64,000 nucleotides of DNA, from contig NZ_JACHMS010000001.1 of the NCBI RefSeq assembly GCF_014205055.1, forward strand, positions 372,001 through 436,000. The letters run 5' to 3'. Position numbers and translations under genes: made by a program. Numbering within the stretch: position 1 is the first letter of the stretch; each line of letters opens with the position of its first letter. The stretch is from Streptomyces luteogriseus (GTDB lineage Bacteria; Actinomycetota; Actinomycetes; Streptomycetales; Streptomycetaceae). Below are positions 46,794-56,347 of the stretch, piece by piece. The notes below the pieces were generated by a model. The model did no database searches. It had not been told where the DNA came from and saw only the letters and a list, made by a program, of their open reading frames with translations.

Positions 46794-47671
46794 GCGTGGG
46801 GCACCACCGCCACCGGGCAGTCCGCGTGGTGCAGCATCCCGTGGGCCACCGAGCCGATGCGGGCCCCGACGGCCGTGCGGTGGGCCCGGCGGCCGACGAC
46901 CATCAGCTGGGCCGTCCCGGCCACCGACAGCAGCACCTGGCTCGCGCTGCCCATCTCCACGTGCTCCTCGACGGGCACATCGGGGAATCGTTCCCGCCAC
47001 GGCCGGACCGCGGCGGCCAGGCTCTTCCTCTCGTACGGCTCCAGTCCCCCGGCCTCGTCGAGGAGCTTCAGCGAGCCGGGGCTGTAGGCGAAGACGGGCG
47101 GCAGGTTCCAGGCCCGTACGACCCGCACGGTCGCCCCGCGCTCGGCGGCCGTCTCGAAGGCGAAGCGCAGCGCGTCGGCACTGTCCTCCGGGTCGCCCTG
47201 CTGGCCCACCACGACCTCCCGGCCGGCGGCCTCGGACGAGGGCTGGTCGCCGGCCCGGACGAGCACCACGGGCCGGGTGGTCGCGGCGATCACCTGCTGG
47301 CCGACCGAGCCGAGCAGGAACCCGACGATGCGGCCGTGCCCGCGCGAGCCGAGCACCAGCATCTCGGCGTCGGCCGCGGCGGCGACCAGGGTGTCGGCCA
47401 CCGGGCCCTCGACGACATCGGTGGTCACCTCGAGACCCGGATGGTGTGCGGTGACGGTGCCGACGGCTTCGGTCACCGCACCGTGCACCCACTCGGCCTG
47501 GCCGTCCGCGTCCCCGGCGATCCCCGCCTCGATCACCTCCTGGGAGTGGACCCGCCAGGCGTGCACCACCCGGAGCGCCAGCCCGCGCCGCACCGCCTCC
47601 CTCGCCGCCCACGCCAGGGCGGCGAGGCTCTCCTGCGATCCGTCGACCCCTGCGGTGATCGGGCGTGTCAT
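46790..47671 (-). CDS. Universal stress protein, two Usp domains
   Basis: 293 residues, tandem Usp domains of about 145 residues each. The first has the ATP-binding pattern G-2x-G-9x-GS: LVLGSRGHGRIVGFLLGSVG. The second, VVGRRAHRTAVGARIGSVAH, lacks the second glycine of the motif (A in its place), so ATP may bind only in the first domain. Typical of dormancy or stress proteins in actinobacteria. GACAGCGGG-type site before ATG is weak. Divergent from the VOC gene at 47736. Confidence 0.9.
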   Translation of the reverse strand: MTRPITAGVDGSQESLAALAWAAREAVRRGLALRVVHAWRVHSQEVIEAGIAGDADGQAEWVHGAVTEAVGTVTAHHPGLEVTTDVVEGPVADTLVAAAADAEMLVLGSRGHGRIVGFLLGSVGQQVIAATTRPVVLVRAGDQPSSEAAGREVVVGQQGDPEDSADALRFAFETAAERGATVRVVRAWNLPPVFAYSPGSLKLLDEAGGLEPYERKSLAAAVRPWRERFPDVPVEEHVEMGSASQVLLSVAGTAQLMVVGRRAHRTAVGARIGSVAHGMLHHADCPVAVVPHA

Positions 47672-47723
47672 CCCGCTGTCTCCCCTCGTCGGAAATCACT
47701 ACGTGCTCATGATCAGTCTTCAC

Positions 47724-47729
47724 TACACT
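47724..47729 (+). promoter_or_regulatory. Likely -10 box for a leaderless VOC transcript
   Basis: TACACT ends 6 bases before ATG 47736, placing the transcription start at the start codon. There is no ribosome site, which fits leaderless translation. The -35 is not clear. Confidence 0.4.
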
Positions 47730-47735
47730 GCCCGC

Positions 47736-48089
47736 ATGTCACTGGAGTGGGAGCAGGTAATGGTGGATTCGGCCGATCCCGCGGCCCTGGGCCGCTGGTG
47801 GGCCGAGGCTCTCGGCTGGGTGGTGGTGAACGACGCACCTGACGAGTTCGAGATCCGGCCCGCCCCGGAACGACTGCCGGGCCTGCTGTTCACGACGGTG
47901 CCGGAGCGCAAGACGATCAAGAACCGCCTCCACTTCGACTTCAGGCCCGACGACCAGGAGGCCGAGGTGGCCCGGCTGCTGGCGCTCGGCGCGCGGCACG
48001 CCGACGTCGGGCAGGGCGAGCAGCCGTGGGTGACGCTCGCCGACCCGGAGGGCAACGAATTCTGCGTGCTGGGAGCCTTCAAGAGCTGA
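47736..48089 (+). CDS. VOC family protein, single domain
   Basis: 117 residues. Opening strand WEQVMVDSADPAALGRWWAEALGW and closing WVTLADPEGNEFCVLGAF are classic for VOC/glyoxalase-fold proteins of the '4a-hydroxytetrahydrobiopterin dehydratase-associated' type often annotated simply VOC. The metal site seems partly conserved (HFDF, E in GNEFCV). Substrate unknown. It appears to be translated from a leaderless mRNA. Confidence 0.87.
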   Translation: MSLEWEQVMVDSADPAALGRWWAEALGWVVVNDAPDEFEIRPAPERLPGLLFTTVPERKTIKNRLHFDFRPDDQEAEVARLLALGARHADVGQGEQPWVTLADPEGNEFCVLGAFKS

Positions 48090-48196
48090 TCCCCGTGTCC
48101 GGGCACCGCGCCGCGATCGAACATACGATGGGCTTCAGGCCGGCGCGGTGCCCCGGGACGCCGTGCCGTGAGTCGACCGCCCGGTGTGGGGGACGT

Positions 48197-49873
48197 ATGG
48201 CACAGCCCGCCGATACGGCGCGGACCGTCATCATGACCGTGGACGACGATCCGGGTGTCTCCCGGGCCGTGGCCCGGGACCTGAGGCGGCGGTACGGCGC
48301 GTCGTACCGGATCGTGCGGGCGGAGTCCGGCGCGTCCGCGCTGGACGCGCTGCGCGAGCTGAAGCTCCGCGGCGATCTCGTGGCGGTGATCCTGGCCGAC
48401 TACCGGATGCCGCAGATGAACGGCATCGAGTTCCTGGAACAGGCCCTGGACGTCTACCCGGGCGCGCGGCGCGTGCTGCTGACCGCGTACGCGGACACGA
48501 ACGCCGCGATCGACGCGATCAACGTCGTCGACCTCGACCACTACCTCCTGAAGCCGTGGGACCCGCCCGAGGAGAAGCTGTACCCGGTTCTCGACGATCT
48601 GCTCCAGGCCTGGCGGAGCAGCGACTTCCGGCCCGTGCCCAGCACCAAGGTCGTGGGGCACCGCTGGTCGTCGCGCTCCTCGGACCTGCGGGAGTTCCTG
48701 GCCCGCAACCAGGTGCCGTACCGCTGGTACTCCGCCGACGAGCCGGAGGGGCGGCGGCTGCTGGCCGCGGCAGGCGAGGACGGGCTGCGGCTGCCGGTGG
48801 TGATCACGCCGGACGGGACACCGCTGGTCGAGCCGGAAGCCGTGGACCTCGCCGCCCGGGTCGGGCTGGCCACGACCCCGACGGCCGACTTCTACGACCT
48901 GGTCGTCATCGGCGGCGGCCCGGCCGGACTCGGCTCGGCGGTATACGGCGCCTCCGAGGGGCTGCGGACCGTGCTGGTGGAGCGGTCGGCGACCGGCGGG
49001 CAGGCGGGCCAGAGCTCGCGCATCGAGAACTACCTGGGCTTCCCCGACGGCGTGTCGGGGGCGCAGCTCACCGACCGGGCCAGGCGGCAGGCGTCGAAGT
49101 TCGGCGCCGAGATCCTCACCGCGCGCGAGGTGACGGCCCTGGAGGTCAACGGCGCCGCCCGGATCGTCCGGTTCTCCGACGGCTCGGCGGTGGCCGCGCA
49201 CAGCGTGATCCTGGCGACCGGCGTGTCCTACCGGCAACTGGCGGCGCCCGGCTGCGAGGACCTGACCGGCTGCGGCCTGTACTACGGGTCCGCCCTGACG
49301 GAGGCCCCGTCCTGTCAGGACCAGGACGTCTACATCGTCGGCGGCGCCAACTCCGCGGGACAGGCGGCGATGTACCTGTCCCGGGGCGCGAAGTCGGTGA
49401 CCCTGCTGGTGCGCGGCCCCTCCCTGTCGGCGTCGATGTCGCACTACCTGATCCAGCAGATCGAGGAGTCGCCCAACATCCGGGTCCGGTCCCGCACGGT
49501 CGTCGAGGCCGCGCACGGCGACGGCCACCTGGAGCGGCTGACCCTGCGGGACGTGGACAGCGGGCAGACCGAACAGGTCGACGCGCAGTGGGTGTTCGTC
49601 TTCATCGGCGCGGCGCCGCTGACCGACTGGCTGGACGGGACGGTGCTGCGGGACGAGCGCGGGTTCATCCTCGCCGGACCCGACCTGAGCGCGGACGGCC
49701 GCCCGCCGGAGGGCTGGGAGCTGGACCGGCCGCCGTACCACCTGGAGACCAATGTGCCCGGCGTGTTCGTTGCGGGCGACGCCCGCTCCGAGTCCGCGAA
49801 GCGGGTCGCGTCCGCCGTCGGAGAGGGAGCCATGGCCGTGATGCTCGTCCACCGGTATCTGGAGCAGTCATGA
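48197..49873 (+). CDS. Response regulator fused to thioredoxin reductase-like flavoprotein
   Basis: 558 residues. Residues 1-125 are a receiver domain: TVDDDPGVSRAVA acidic pocket, phosphoacceptor Asp68 in VILADYRMPQMNGIEF, Lys in HYLLKPWDPP. A short thioredoxin-like or linker domain (about 145-230, SSDLREFLARNQVPYRWYSA, LPVVITPDGTPLVEP) follows. Residues 235-558 form an NAD(P)/FAD oxidoreductase: FAD site LVVIGGGPAGLGSAVYGASE, RIENYLGFPDG, NADP site VYIVGGANSAGQAAMYL, and FVAGDARSESAKRVASA. The redox CxxC of thioredoxin reductase is absent (the region reads LYYGSALTEAPSC). It is coupled by ATGA overlap to the histidine kinase gene, its likely partner. Confidence 0.9.
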   Translation: MAQPADTARTVIMTVDDDPGVSRAVARDLRRRYGASYRIVRAESGASALDALRELKLRGDLVAVILADYRMPQMNGIEFLEQALDVYPGARRVLLTAYADTNAAIDAINVVDLDHYLLKPWDPPEEKLYPVLDDLLQAWRSSDFRPVPSTKVVGHRWSSRSSDLREFLARNQVPYRWYSADEPEGRRLLAAAGEDGLRLPVVITPDGTPLVEPEAVDLAARVGLATTPTADFYDLVVIGGGPAGLGSAVYGASEGLRTVLVERSATGGQAGQSSRIENYLGFPDGVSGAQLTDRARRQASKFGAEILTAREVTALEVNGAARIVRFSDGSAVAAHSVILATGVSYRQLAAPGCEDLTGCGLYYGSALTEAPSCQDQDVYIVGGANSAGQAAMYLSRGAKSVTLLVRGPSLSASMSHYLIQQIEESPNIRVRSRTVVEAAHGDGHLERLTLRDVDSGQTEQVDAQWVFVFIGAAPLTDWLDGTVLRDERGFILAGPDLSADGRPPEGWELDRPPYHLETNVPGVFVAGDARSESAKRVASAVGEGAMAVMLVHRYLEQS

Positions 49874-51315
49874 GCGGGCGGGCGGCCCCCTGCAACCCTC
49901 AGGAGATCGGGGCGCTGTTCCTGTTCGAGAAGCTCACGCCCGAGCAGCTCGGCAGGCTGTGCAGCGAGGGCCGGGTGGAGCGCTTCGAGCCCGGGCCCGT
50001 GTACACCGAGGGCGAGCCCGCCACCTGCTTCTACGTGATGCTCGAGGGCTCGGTGGTGCTGTACCGCCGGGTCGGCGGCGACGACGTGGAGGTGACCCGG
50101 ACCTCCCAGCGTGGGGTGTACGCCGGGTCGATGCAGGCGTACCTGGGCGACCGGGTGCGACAGGTCTACAACAACTCCATGCGCGTCACGGAGCCGACGC
50201 GGTTCTTCGTGCTGCCCGCCGACACGTTCGCGGGGATCATGCAGGAGTGGTTCCCGATGGCGGTGCATCTGCTGGAGGGGCTGTTCTTCGGTTCGAAGAG
50301 CACCCAGCGGGCCATCGGGCAGCGCGAACGGCTGCTGGCGCTGGGCTCGTTGTCCGCCGGCCTCACGCACGAGCTGAACAACCCGGCGGCGGCGGCCGTT
50401 CGAGCGACCGCGACGCTGCGGGAGCGGGTCGGCAAGATGCGCCACAAGCTGGCGGTCATCGCCCAGGGGTCGTACTCCCCCGAGGTCATGGCCCATCTCA
50501 TCGACATCCAGGAGCGCACGGCCGAACGGGTCGCGAAGGCGCCGGTGCTGAGTCCGCTGGAGGCCTCCGACCGGGAGGACGCCGTGACCGACTGGCTGGA
50601 CGACCAGGGCATCCCGGAAGGCTGGCGGATCGCGCCCACCTTCGTCCAGGCCGGTCTCGACGTGGACTGGCTGGACCAGATCGCGGCGGCCGTGGACGAG
50701 GACATCCTGCCCAGCGCGATCGGCTGGCTCAACTACACCGTCGAGACCGAGCTGCTGATGGACGAGATCAACGACTCGACCGCCCGCATCTCACACCTCG
50801 TGGACGCGGCGAAGCAGTACTCGCAGCTCGACCGGGCACCCTTCCAGAACGCCGACGTGCACGAACTCCTCGACTCCACCCTGCTGATGCTGTCGGGCAA
50901 GATCGGCAAGCAGATCGAGGTCGTCAAGGACTACGACCGTTCGCTGCCGAGGATCCCCGCGTACCCGGCGGAGCTCAACCAGGTGTGGACGAATCTCATC
51001 GACAACGCGGTCGCGGCGATGAACAGCGCGGGCGGGCAGGGGACGTTGACCGTGCGGACGGCTCGAGACCACGACCGGCTGCTGGTGGAGTTCCGCGACA
51101 CGGGTGTCGGAATCCCGGCGGAGGACCGGGGGCGGATCTTCGATCCCTTCTTCACCACCAAGCCGGTGGGTGAGGGGACGGGGCTCGGGCTCGACATCTC
51201 CTGGCGGATCGTGGTCAACAAGCACCACGGGAGCATCCAGGTGGAGTCCGAGCCGGGGGACACGCGTTTCCAGGTACTGCTTCCGCTGACAGCGGTCGAG
51301 GAGGAGTCGGCATGA
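49870..51315 (+). CDS. cNMP-domain sensor histidine kinase
   Basis: 481 residues, soluble. Residues 1-150 are a cyclic-nucleotide-binding-type beta barrel (EPATCFYVMLEGSVVLYRR). The dimerisation helix contains SLSAGLTHELNNPAAAAV with phospho-acceptor His167. A long insert (about 190-300) precedes the ATPase domain: N-box NQVWTNLIDNAVAAMNSAGG, G1 FRDTGVGIPAEDR, F-box FDPFFTTKP and G2 GEGTGLGLDISW. No membrane helix, so it senses an internal signal, perhaps a nucleotide or redox cofactor. Overlaps the response-regulator flavoprotein upstream and the zinc-finger gene downstream by four bases each. Confidence 0.92.
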   Translation: MSGRAAPCNPQEIGALFLFEKLTPEQLGRLCSEGRVERFEPGPVYTEGEPATCFYVMLEGSVVLYRRVGGDDVEVTRTSQRGVYAGSMQAYLGDRVRQVYNNSMRVTEPTRFFVLPADTFAGIMQEWFPMAVHLLEGLFFGSKSTQRAIGQRERLLALGSLSAGLTHELNNPAAAAVRATATLRERVGKMRHKLAVIAQGSYSPEVMAHLIDIQERTAERVAKAPVLSPLEASDREDAVTDWLDDQGIPEGWRIAPTFVQAGLDVDWLDQIAAAVDEDILPSAIGWLNYTVETELLMDEINDSTARISHLVDAAKQYSQLDRAPFQNADVHELLDSTLLMLSGKIGKQIEVVKDYDRSLPRIPAYPAELNQVWTNLIDNAVAAMNSAGGQGTLTVRTARDHDRLLVEFRDTGVGIPAEDRGRIFDPFFTTKPVGEGTGLGLDISWRIVVNKHHGSIQVESEPGDTRFQVLLPLTAVEEESA

Positions 51316-51665
51316 GTGGCGAGAACGGGATCGACCCGAGTGTGCCGCCGAGCGGCAGCGGGTGCGCGGAGTGCGACGTGTCCGGGGGGTGGTGGTTCCA
51401 CCTGCGGCGGTGTGCGCAATGCGGGCACGTGGGGTGCTGTGACAGCTCGCCGGCGAAGCACGCGACGGGGCATTTCCGGGAGACCGGGCATCCCCTGGTG
51501 CAGAGCTTCGAGCCGGGTGAGGACTGGTACTGGGACTATGCGACGAACGAGTTGTACGAGGGCGGGCCGGAGCTGGCCGGGCCGCTGAGTCATCCGGCCG
51601 ATCAGCCCACGCCGGGGCCGGCGGGGCGGGTGCCGGCGGACTGGGCGAAGGTTCTGCGGGCCTAG
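51312..51665 (+). CDS. UBP-type zinc finger protein
   Basis: 117 residues. Zinc ligands are clear: SGCAECDVSGGWWFHLRRCAQ, CGHVGCCDSS, KHATGHFRETGHPLVQSF; these Cys/His groups match the ZnF-UBP domain, which in eukaryotes binds the ubiquitin C-terminus. The W-Y-W-D-Y segment (GEDWYWDYATNELYEGG) is also typical of the bacterial versions. The C-terminal 35 residues are Pro-rich. Last gene of the three-gene overlapping unit. Role unknown; perhaps recognises a free C-terminal tail. Confidence 0.87.
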   Translation: MSGENGIDPSVPPSGSGCAECDVSGGWWFHLRRCAQCGHVGCCDSSPAKHATGHFRETGHPLVQSFEPGEDWYWDYATNELYEGGPELAGPLSHPADQPTPGPAGRVPADWAKVLRA

Positions 51666-51777
51666 GGGCTCGGGGCTGTCCGGTCGATTCGCGGCAGCAG
51701 GTGGTAGGCGGTCGGGCGCGACCACGCGGCGGAGCCGCACAATGTCACTGTCCCGCGCCCCCAGGAGAGTTGGTCGA

Positions 51778-54714
51778 GTGCCCCGGATTTCATTCATCAC
51801 GCCGGTCGTAGGACGGGAAGCCGAACTCGATCGGCTCTCTGGCCTGCTGGAACGCGCACGGGGCGGTGAGGCGCGGGCCGTGCTTCTCGCCGGGGACGCC
51901 GGCGTCGGCAAGACGCGGTTGCTGGACGAGATCTCCGGGCGGGCCCGGGACGACGGGATGACCGTGGTCACCGGACACTGCGTGGATCTCGGCGATGTCG
52001 GGCTGCCCTATCTGCCGTTCACCGAGATTCTCGGGGTGCTGGCCGCCGATGAGCGGTTCACCGACGCTCTCGCCGCCCATCCCGTGGTCGAGCGGCTGCT
52101 GGGGGCCGGATCCGACTCCGCGCGGGACGTGGACGGGCGGTTGCGGCTGTTCGAGGGGATGGCCGGACTGCTGGCCGAGGCCGCCGAGGTCGCGCCGCTG
52201 CTGCTCGTGCTGGAGGACCTGCACTGGGCGGACCAGTCGTCGCGGGACCTGCTGCGGTTCCTGCTCGGCCGGGGCGTGCTGCGGCACCGGCTGGCGGTGT
52301 TCGCCTCGTACCGGGCCGACGACCTGCACCGCCGGCATCCGCTGCGGCCCCTGCTCGCCGAGCTGATACGGCTGCCCGTGGTCGAGCGGCTGGAGTTGCG
52401 GCCGCTGGCCGATTCCGATGTGGACCGGCTGGTGCGGGCCCTGGAGCCCGGGCCGCTGCCGGACGCCACCGTGCGCCGGATCGTGGAACGGGCCGAGGGG
52501 AACGCCTTCTACGCGGAGGAGTTGCTCGCCGCGACCGACACGGAGTCTGGCGGGGTGCCCAGCGGACTCGCCGATGTACTGCTGATCCGTTTCGAGCAAC
52601 TGCCCGAGACCGCGCAGCAGGTGCTGCGGACCGCCGCCGTCGCCGGACGCCGGGTGGAGCACGATCTGCTGCGGGAGGCGGTGGGGCTGCCGGAGGCCGA
52701 GCTGGAGTCGGCGCTGCGGGAGGCGGTGGGGCGGCAGGTGCTCGTCGCCGGGGGCGACGACACCTACTCCTTCCGGCACGCCCTCGCCCGCGAGGCCGTC
52801 TACGCCGATCTGCTGCCCGGGGAACGGGCGCGGCTGCACGGCGCGTTCGCGCGACTGCTCGCCGGGCGCGGGCACCTCGCCGAGAGTGCCGCCGAGCGCG
52901 CCCACCACTACCGGGAGAGCCACGACCTCGCCGAGGCGCTGGCCGCGTCCCTGGAGGCAGCCGATCACGCCCAGCGGGTCGGGGCACCGGCCGAGGAGCA
53001 GCGGCATCTCGAAGCGGCCCTGGACCTGTGGCCTGCGGTGGGCCCCGAGGCCCGGCCGTCGGGCGGGGGTGTCGACCGGGTCACGCTGACGCTGCGGGCG
53101 TCGGCGGCCGCCGCGCACGCCGGTCATCTGCACCGCGCGGTCACCCTCGCCCGGTCCGCGCTGGCGGAGCTCGGCCAGGACGCCGACTCCGAACTCGCCG
53201 CGCGGGTCCGCTACACCCTGGCCGGGAGCCTGCTGAGCGTGGACAGCCTGGCCGCGGCGTTCGTCTACAGCAGCGAGGCCCTGGCGATGATCCCGGAGGA
53301 TCCTCCGTCGCGCACGTGGGTGTGGGCGGCGGCCACCCATGTGCTGGCCGCACGCCACGTCGGGGAGAACGAGACCGCGCTGCGGGTCGCCCGCCGGGCC
53401 CTGGGTGTGGCGGAGCAGCTGCGGGTGACCGACGCCCAGGCGGACCTGCTGATCTCGCTGGCCGTATTCGACGGGGCCGGGCGGCGCGGCGCGGAGAGCC
53501 GCGAGCGCCTGGTCAAGGCCCGTGCCCTGGCCCGGAGTTCGGGCAACGCACCCGTGGAGCTGCGGGCCCTGTTCAACCTGGCGATGGGCTGCTACGAGTC
53601 CGGTGCCCTGGCCGAGTGCGTGCCCTGGCTGACCGAGGGCCTGGACCGGGCCCGGCAGGCCGGGTTGCTCTCCTCGACGTACCCGCTGGAGATGCGGTAC
53701 CTGCGGCTGCTGGTGCTGCATGTGCTGGGACGCTGGGACGAGTGCCTGCGCGCGGCGGCGTCCGACGCCGAGGTGCCGTCGGCGGCCGGGGGCTACACGT
53801 TCGGTCCGGCGCTGTACGTGGCGCTGGCGCGTGGCGATCTGACGGCCGCCGACCGGGCGCGTGCCCTGCTGGAGGGACCCTTCGACTGGATGGCCACCAT
53901 GGTCGCGGGCATCGTGCTCACCGACGCCGCGGCGCTGCGTGGCGATCCCGAGGACGCGGTGCGGTGGATGCGGTCCACGGTCACGGCCCTGGCCGACGAG
54001 GCGGTCCCCCGCCCGGGCGTCACGGTCCGGCTCGCCGCCCTGGCGCTGGCCGCGGTGGCCGACGCTGCCGTCGCGCTGCGGCTGAGCGGCGACGAGGCCG
54101 GGGTCCGCCGCTGGACGGACACCGCGACGGAACTGGTGGAGCTGGCGCGGGCCGTCGCCGTCCACGGCGAGTACGGCACGCCCCAGGGGCCGGAGGGGCA
54201 GGCCTGGCTGGCCCGGGCGGAGGCGGAGTGGGTCCGGGCCACGAAGGGGCCGGACGCGGCGGCCTGGTCGGAGGCGGTGACGGCGTTCGGCTACGGCGAC
54301 GTCTACGAGCTGGCGCGCTGCCGGCTGCGGTACGCCGAGGCCCTGGTGGTGGCCGGGCGTCGTGAGGAGGCGGCGGCCGAGGCCCGGGCGGTCCGGGAGA
54401 GCGCCGACGAGCTCGGTGCCGCGCCGCTGCGGGAGCAGGTCGACGCGTTGGTCCGGCGCAGCAGGCTGTCGGACACGCGCGGCGGTGAGGACCGCACCCG
54501 CGTGCTCACCTCGCGCGAGCAGGACGTGCTGCGGCTGCTCGCCCTGGGCCGCAGCAACCGGCAGATCGGCGAGGAGCTGTTCATCAGCGGCAAGACCGCG
54601 AGTGTGCACGTCTCCAACATCCTCGCCAAGCTGGGCGCGTCGAGCCGTGGCGAGGCCGTGGCGGTCGCCTACCGCGAGGGCCTGATCACGCCGGAGCCCA
54701 CGACCTCCGGCTGA
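51778..54714 (+). CDS. Large ATPase LuxR-family regulator (LAL-type)
   Basis: 978 residues. N-terminal AAA/STAND ATPase: TPVVGREAELDRLSGLLERA, Walker A AGDAGVGKTRLL, Walker B LLLVLEDLHWAD. A long helical, TPR-like middle follows, and a C-terminal LuxR helix-turn-helix: LTSREQDVLRLLALGRSNRQ, ISGKTASVHVSNILAKLGAS. LAL regulators are large activators of metabolism or antibiotic genes. GTG 51778 with AGGAGA nine bases upstream is chosen; ATG 51742 (12 residues longer) with a GGAG is the alternative. It has no obvious target gene beside it. Confidence 0.88.
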   Translation: MPRISFITPVVGREAELDRLSGLLERARGGEARAVLLAGDAGVGKTRLLDEISGRARDDGMTVVTGHCVDLGDVGLPYLPFTEILGVLAADERFTDALAAHPVVERLLGAGSDSARDVDGRLRLFEGMAGLLAEAAEVAPLLLVLEDLHWADQSSRDLLRFLLGRGVLRHRLAVFASYRADDLHRRHPLRPLLAELIRLPVVERLELRPLADSDVDRLVRALEPGPLPDATVRRIVERAEGNAFYAEELLAATDTESGGVPSGLADVLLIRFEQLPETAQQVLRTAAVAGRRVEHDLLREAVGLPEAELESALREAVGRQVLVAGGDDTYSFRHALAREAVYADLLPGERARLHGAFARLLAGRGHLAESAAERAHHYRESHDLAEALAASLEAADHAQRVGAPAEEQRHLEAALDLWPAVGPEARPSGGGVDRVTLTLRASAAAAHAGHLHRAVTLARSALAELGQDADSELAARVRYTLAGSLLSVDSLAAAFVYSSEALAMIPEDPPSRTWVWAAATHVLAARHVGENETALRVARRALGVAEQLRVTDAQADLLISLAVFDGAGRRGAESRERLVKARALARSSGNAPVELRALFNLAMGCYESGALAECVPWLTEGLDRARQAGLLSSTYPLEMRYLRLLVLHVLGRWDECLRAAASDAEVPSAAGGYTFGPALYVALARGDLTAADRARALLEGPFDWMATMVAGIVLTDAAALRGDPEDAVRWMRSTVTALADEAVPRPGVTVRLAALALAAVADAAVALRLSGDEAGVRRWTDTATELVELARAVAVHGEYGTPQGPEGQAWLARAEAEWVRATKGPDAAAWSEAVTAFGYGDVYELARCRLRYAEALVVAGRREEAAAEARAVRESADELGAAPLREQVDALVRRSRLSDTRGGEDRTRVLTSREQDVLRLLALGRSNRQIGEELFISGKTASVHVSNILAKLGASSRGEAVAVAYREGLITPEPTTSG

Positions 54715-54775
54715 CCGTGCGACGTGCCCCGGCGTGCCGGTCGTCGTGGGGCAGGCCGGATGTCGCGGACCTGGC

Positions 54776-56011
54776 CTAGCCCTTGCCGCAGTCGAGGCTG
54801 CGGAGATCGACGGCGTCGGCCATCGCCTGCATCCCCTTGTCGTTGGGGTGCAGGTGGTCGCCGCCGTCGAAGGCGGGGAGGATCCGCTCGGGGTCGTCGG
54901 GGCTGCGCAGGACCCGGTCGAAGTCGGCGACCCCGTCGAACTCCCCGCTGTCGCGGATGAAGGCGTTGACCCGCTGCCGTACCGCCTCGCCGGCGGGGTC
55001 CCATTCCTGCCAGCCCTTGAAGGGGGCGATCGTGGCGCCGACGACGCACTTCCCGGCCGCGTGCGCCCGGTCGATCAGCCTGCGGTACCCGGCGATCAGC
55101 CCGGCGCTGGTGGCGCCGGGCTCGGCCTTTATGTCGTTGACGCCCTGGAAGAGAAAGAGCGTGCGCACGCCCGGCAGGGACAGCGCGTCCCGCTGCACGC
55201 GGTTCAGGGCGCTCTCGCCGGGGCCGTCGAGGAGGACCTTGTTCCCGGCGATGCCCGCGTTGGCCACTCCCTCGACGGCGGTGCCGGAGGTGCCGAGCCG
55301 GCGGGCCAGGTAGTCGGGCCAGCGGCGGTTCCGGTCGATCGTGGAGTGCCAGCCGTCGGTGATGGAGTCGCCGAGGGCGGCCACGGCACCCGTCCCCTTG
55401 CGGGGGCGCACGGTGACGGCGTCGAGGTAGGACCAGGAGCCGGTCCGCTGCTTCCAGTTCGCCGCACCCGACTCCGCGGTGTGGTCGCCGTCGGTGGTGT
55501 ACGACGTCTGCATCGCCATCCAGTGCCCGGTGAGCGTGCCGCCTGCCCGGGGGACGTACAGGCTGACGGCGAGGGTGCGCCCGGCGGGGACGTGGCCGGG
55601 CAGCGGGTCGCTGTAGACGATGCCGCCGGCGGGGACGGTGACGGAGCGGGCGCCGCCGAAGGTCAGGCGCCTGTTGCTGCCGGGGACGAGGGCGGCGCCG
55701 TCGCGTTGCAGGCCCGCGTGGACGTTGCGGAACGTCACCGGCTCGTCGCCGAAGGCGTTCGTCAGGCGCACCCTGAGGCCGCTGCCGCCGACGCTGGTGT
55801 GCACCATCAGGCGGTAGCCACGGCCGTCGGCCGCCTCGCCGATGTGGCCGGCGGAGGAGGCCCAGGTGACCACTCCGTGCCCGGCCGCCGTCGGGGCGCT
55901 GGAGGGCGGGCTAGGCCGGTCGCCCTGCGGCACCGTGCCGGTTCCGCAGCCCAGTGCGACACAGCAGGAGAGGGCGGCCAGGAGGGCACGGGGACGTGCG
56001 GTGCGGGACAT
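54776..56011 (-). CDS. Secreted SGNH/GDSL hydrolase
   Basis: 411 residues. N-terminal signal: MSRTARPRALLAALSCCVALGCG, with a Cys-containing region (VALGC) that is a poor lipobox but could be a lipoprotein site. An N-terminal beta domain (about 45-185) precedes the SGNH fold: block I ALGDSITDGW (Ser), block II NAGIAGNK, block III FQGVNDI (Asn), block V DHLHPNDKG (Asp/His dyad). Probably a secreted esterase or lipase acting on cell-wall or carbohydrate esters. AAGGAG supports the ATG. Faces the TerD-CAP gene across a 336-bp divergent region. Confidence 0.9.
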   Translation of the reverse strand: MSRTARPRALLAALSCCVALGCGTGTVPQGDRPSPPSSAPTAAGHGVVTWASSAGHIGEAADGRGYRLMVHTSVGGSGLRVRLTNAFGDEPVTFRNVHAGLQRDGAALVPGSNRRLTFGGARSVTVPAGGIVYSDPLPGHVPAGRTLAVSLYVPRAGGTLTGHWMAMQTSYTTDGDHTAESGAANWKQRTGSWSYLDAVTVRPRKGTGAVAALGDSITDGWHSTIDRNRRWPDYLARRLGTSGTAVEGVANAGIAGNKVLLDGPGESALNRVQRDALSLPGVRTLFLFQGVNDIKAEPGATSAGLIAGYRRLIDRAHAAGKCVVGATIAPFKGWQEWDPAGEAVRQRVNAFIRDSGEFDGVADFDRVLRSPDDPERILPAFDGGDHLHPNDKGMQAMADAVDLRSLDCGKG

Positions 56012-56347
56012 GCGGCGGCGCTCCTTCGGCCGGTCGGTCGGGTGCGGGCGGGTCGTCCCGGCGTACGCCACCGTAGCGGTGCGGCCGGCGGCGCTGCGAA
56101 GGCGGCCCTCGTCGGGCGTGCCGTCCCTCTCGGTCAGGGCGCCTTCGGGACATCGGCCGGGTCGGTGTCCGGGCGGGGCGAGGGACGCCGCTGAGGTAGG
56201 CGCGCCGCGACCTGGTGGGTGTCCGGCCGGTGGACGACGTGCTTCTCGAAGCCGGCCCGGGAGCCCGGTCCGGCGCGGGGAACCCTCGCGCTCCGGTGGC
56301 CGTTGTCCGGGCAGCCGAATCCGTCTCGGGGAGGGAGAGGGGGCGTG
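56012..56347. other. Divergent intergenic region, SGNH and TerD-CAP genes
   Basis: 336 bp. Nothing decisive is visible: a TACGGT (minus strand near 56070) could be a -10 for the SGNH gene, and GGGAGGGAGAGGG is the ribosome site of the plus-strand gene. No strong palindrome or sigma-B-type box. Confidence 0.4.

Noticed and set aside
51790..54609. 939-codon minus-strand frame
   Set aside because: Antisense to the LuxR-family regulator, whose ATPase and HTH motifs are unmistakable.
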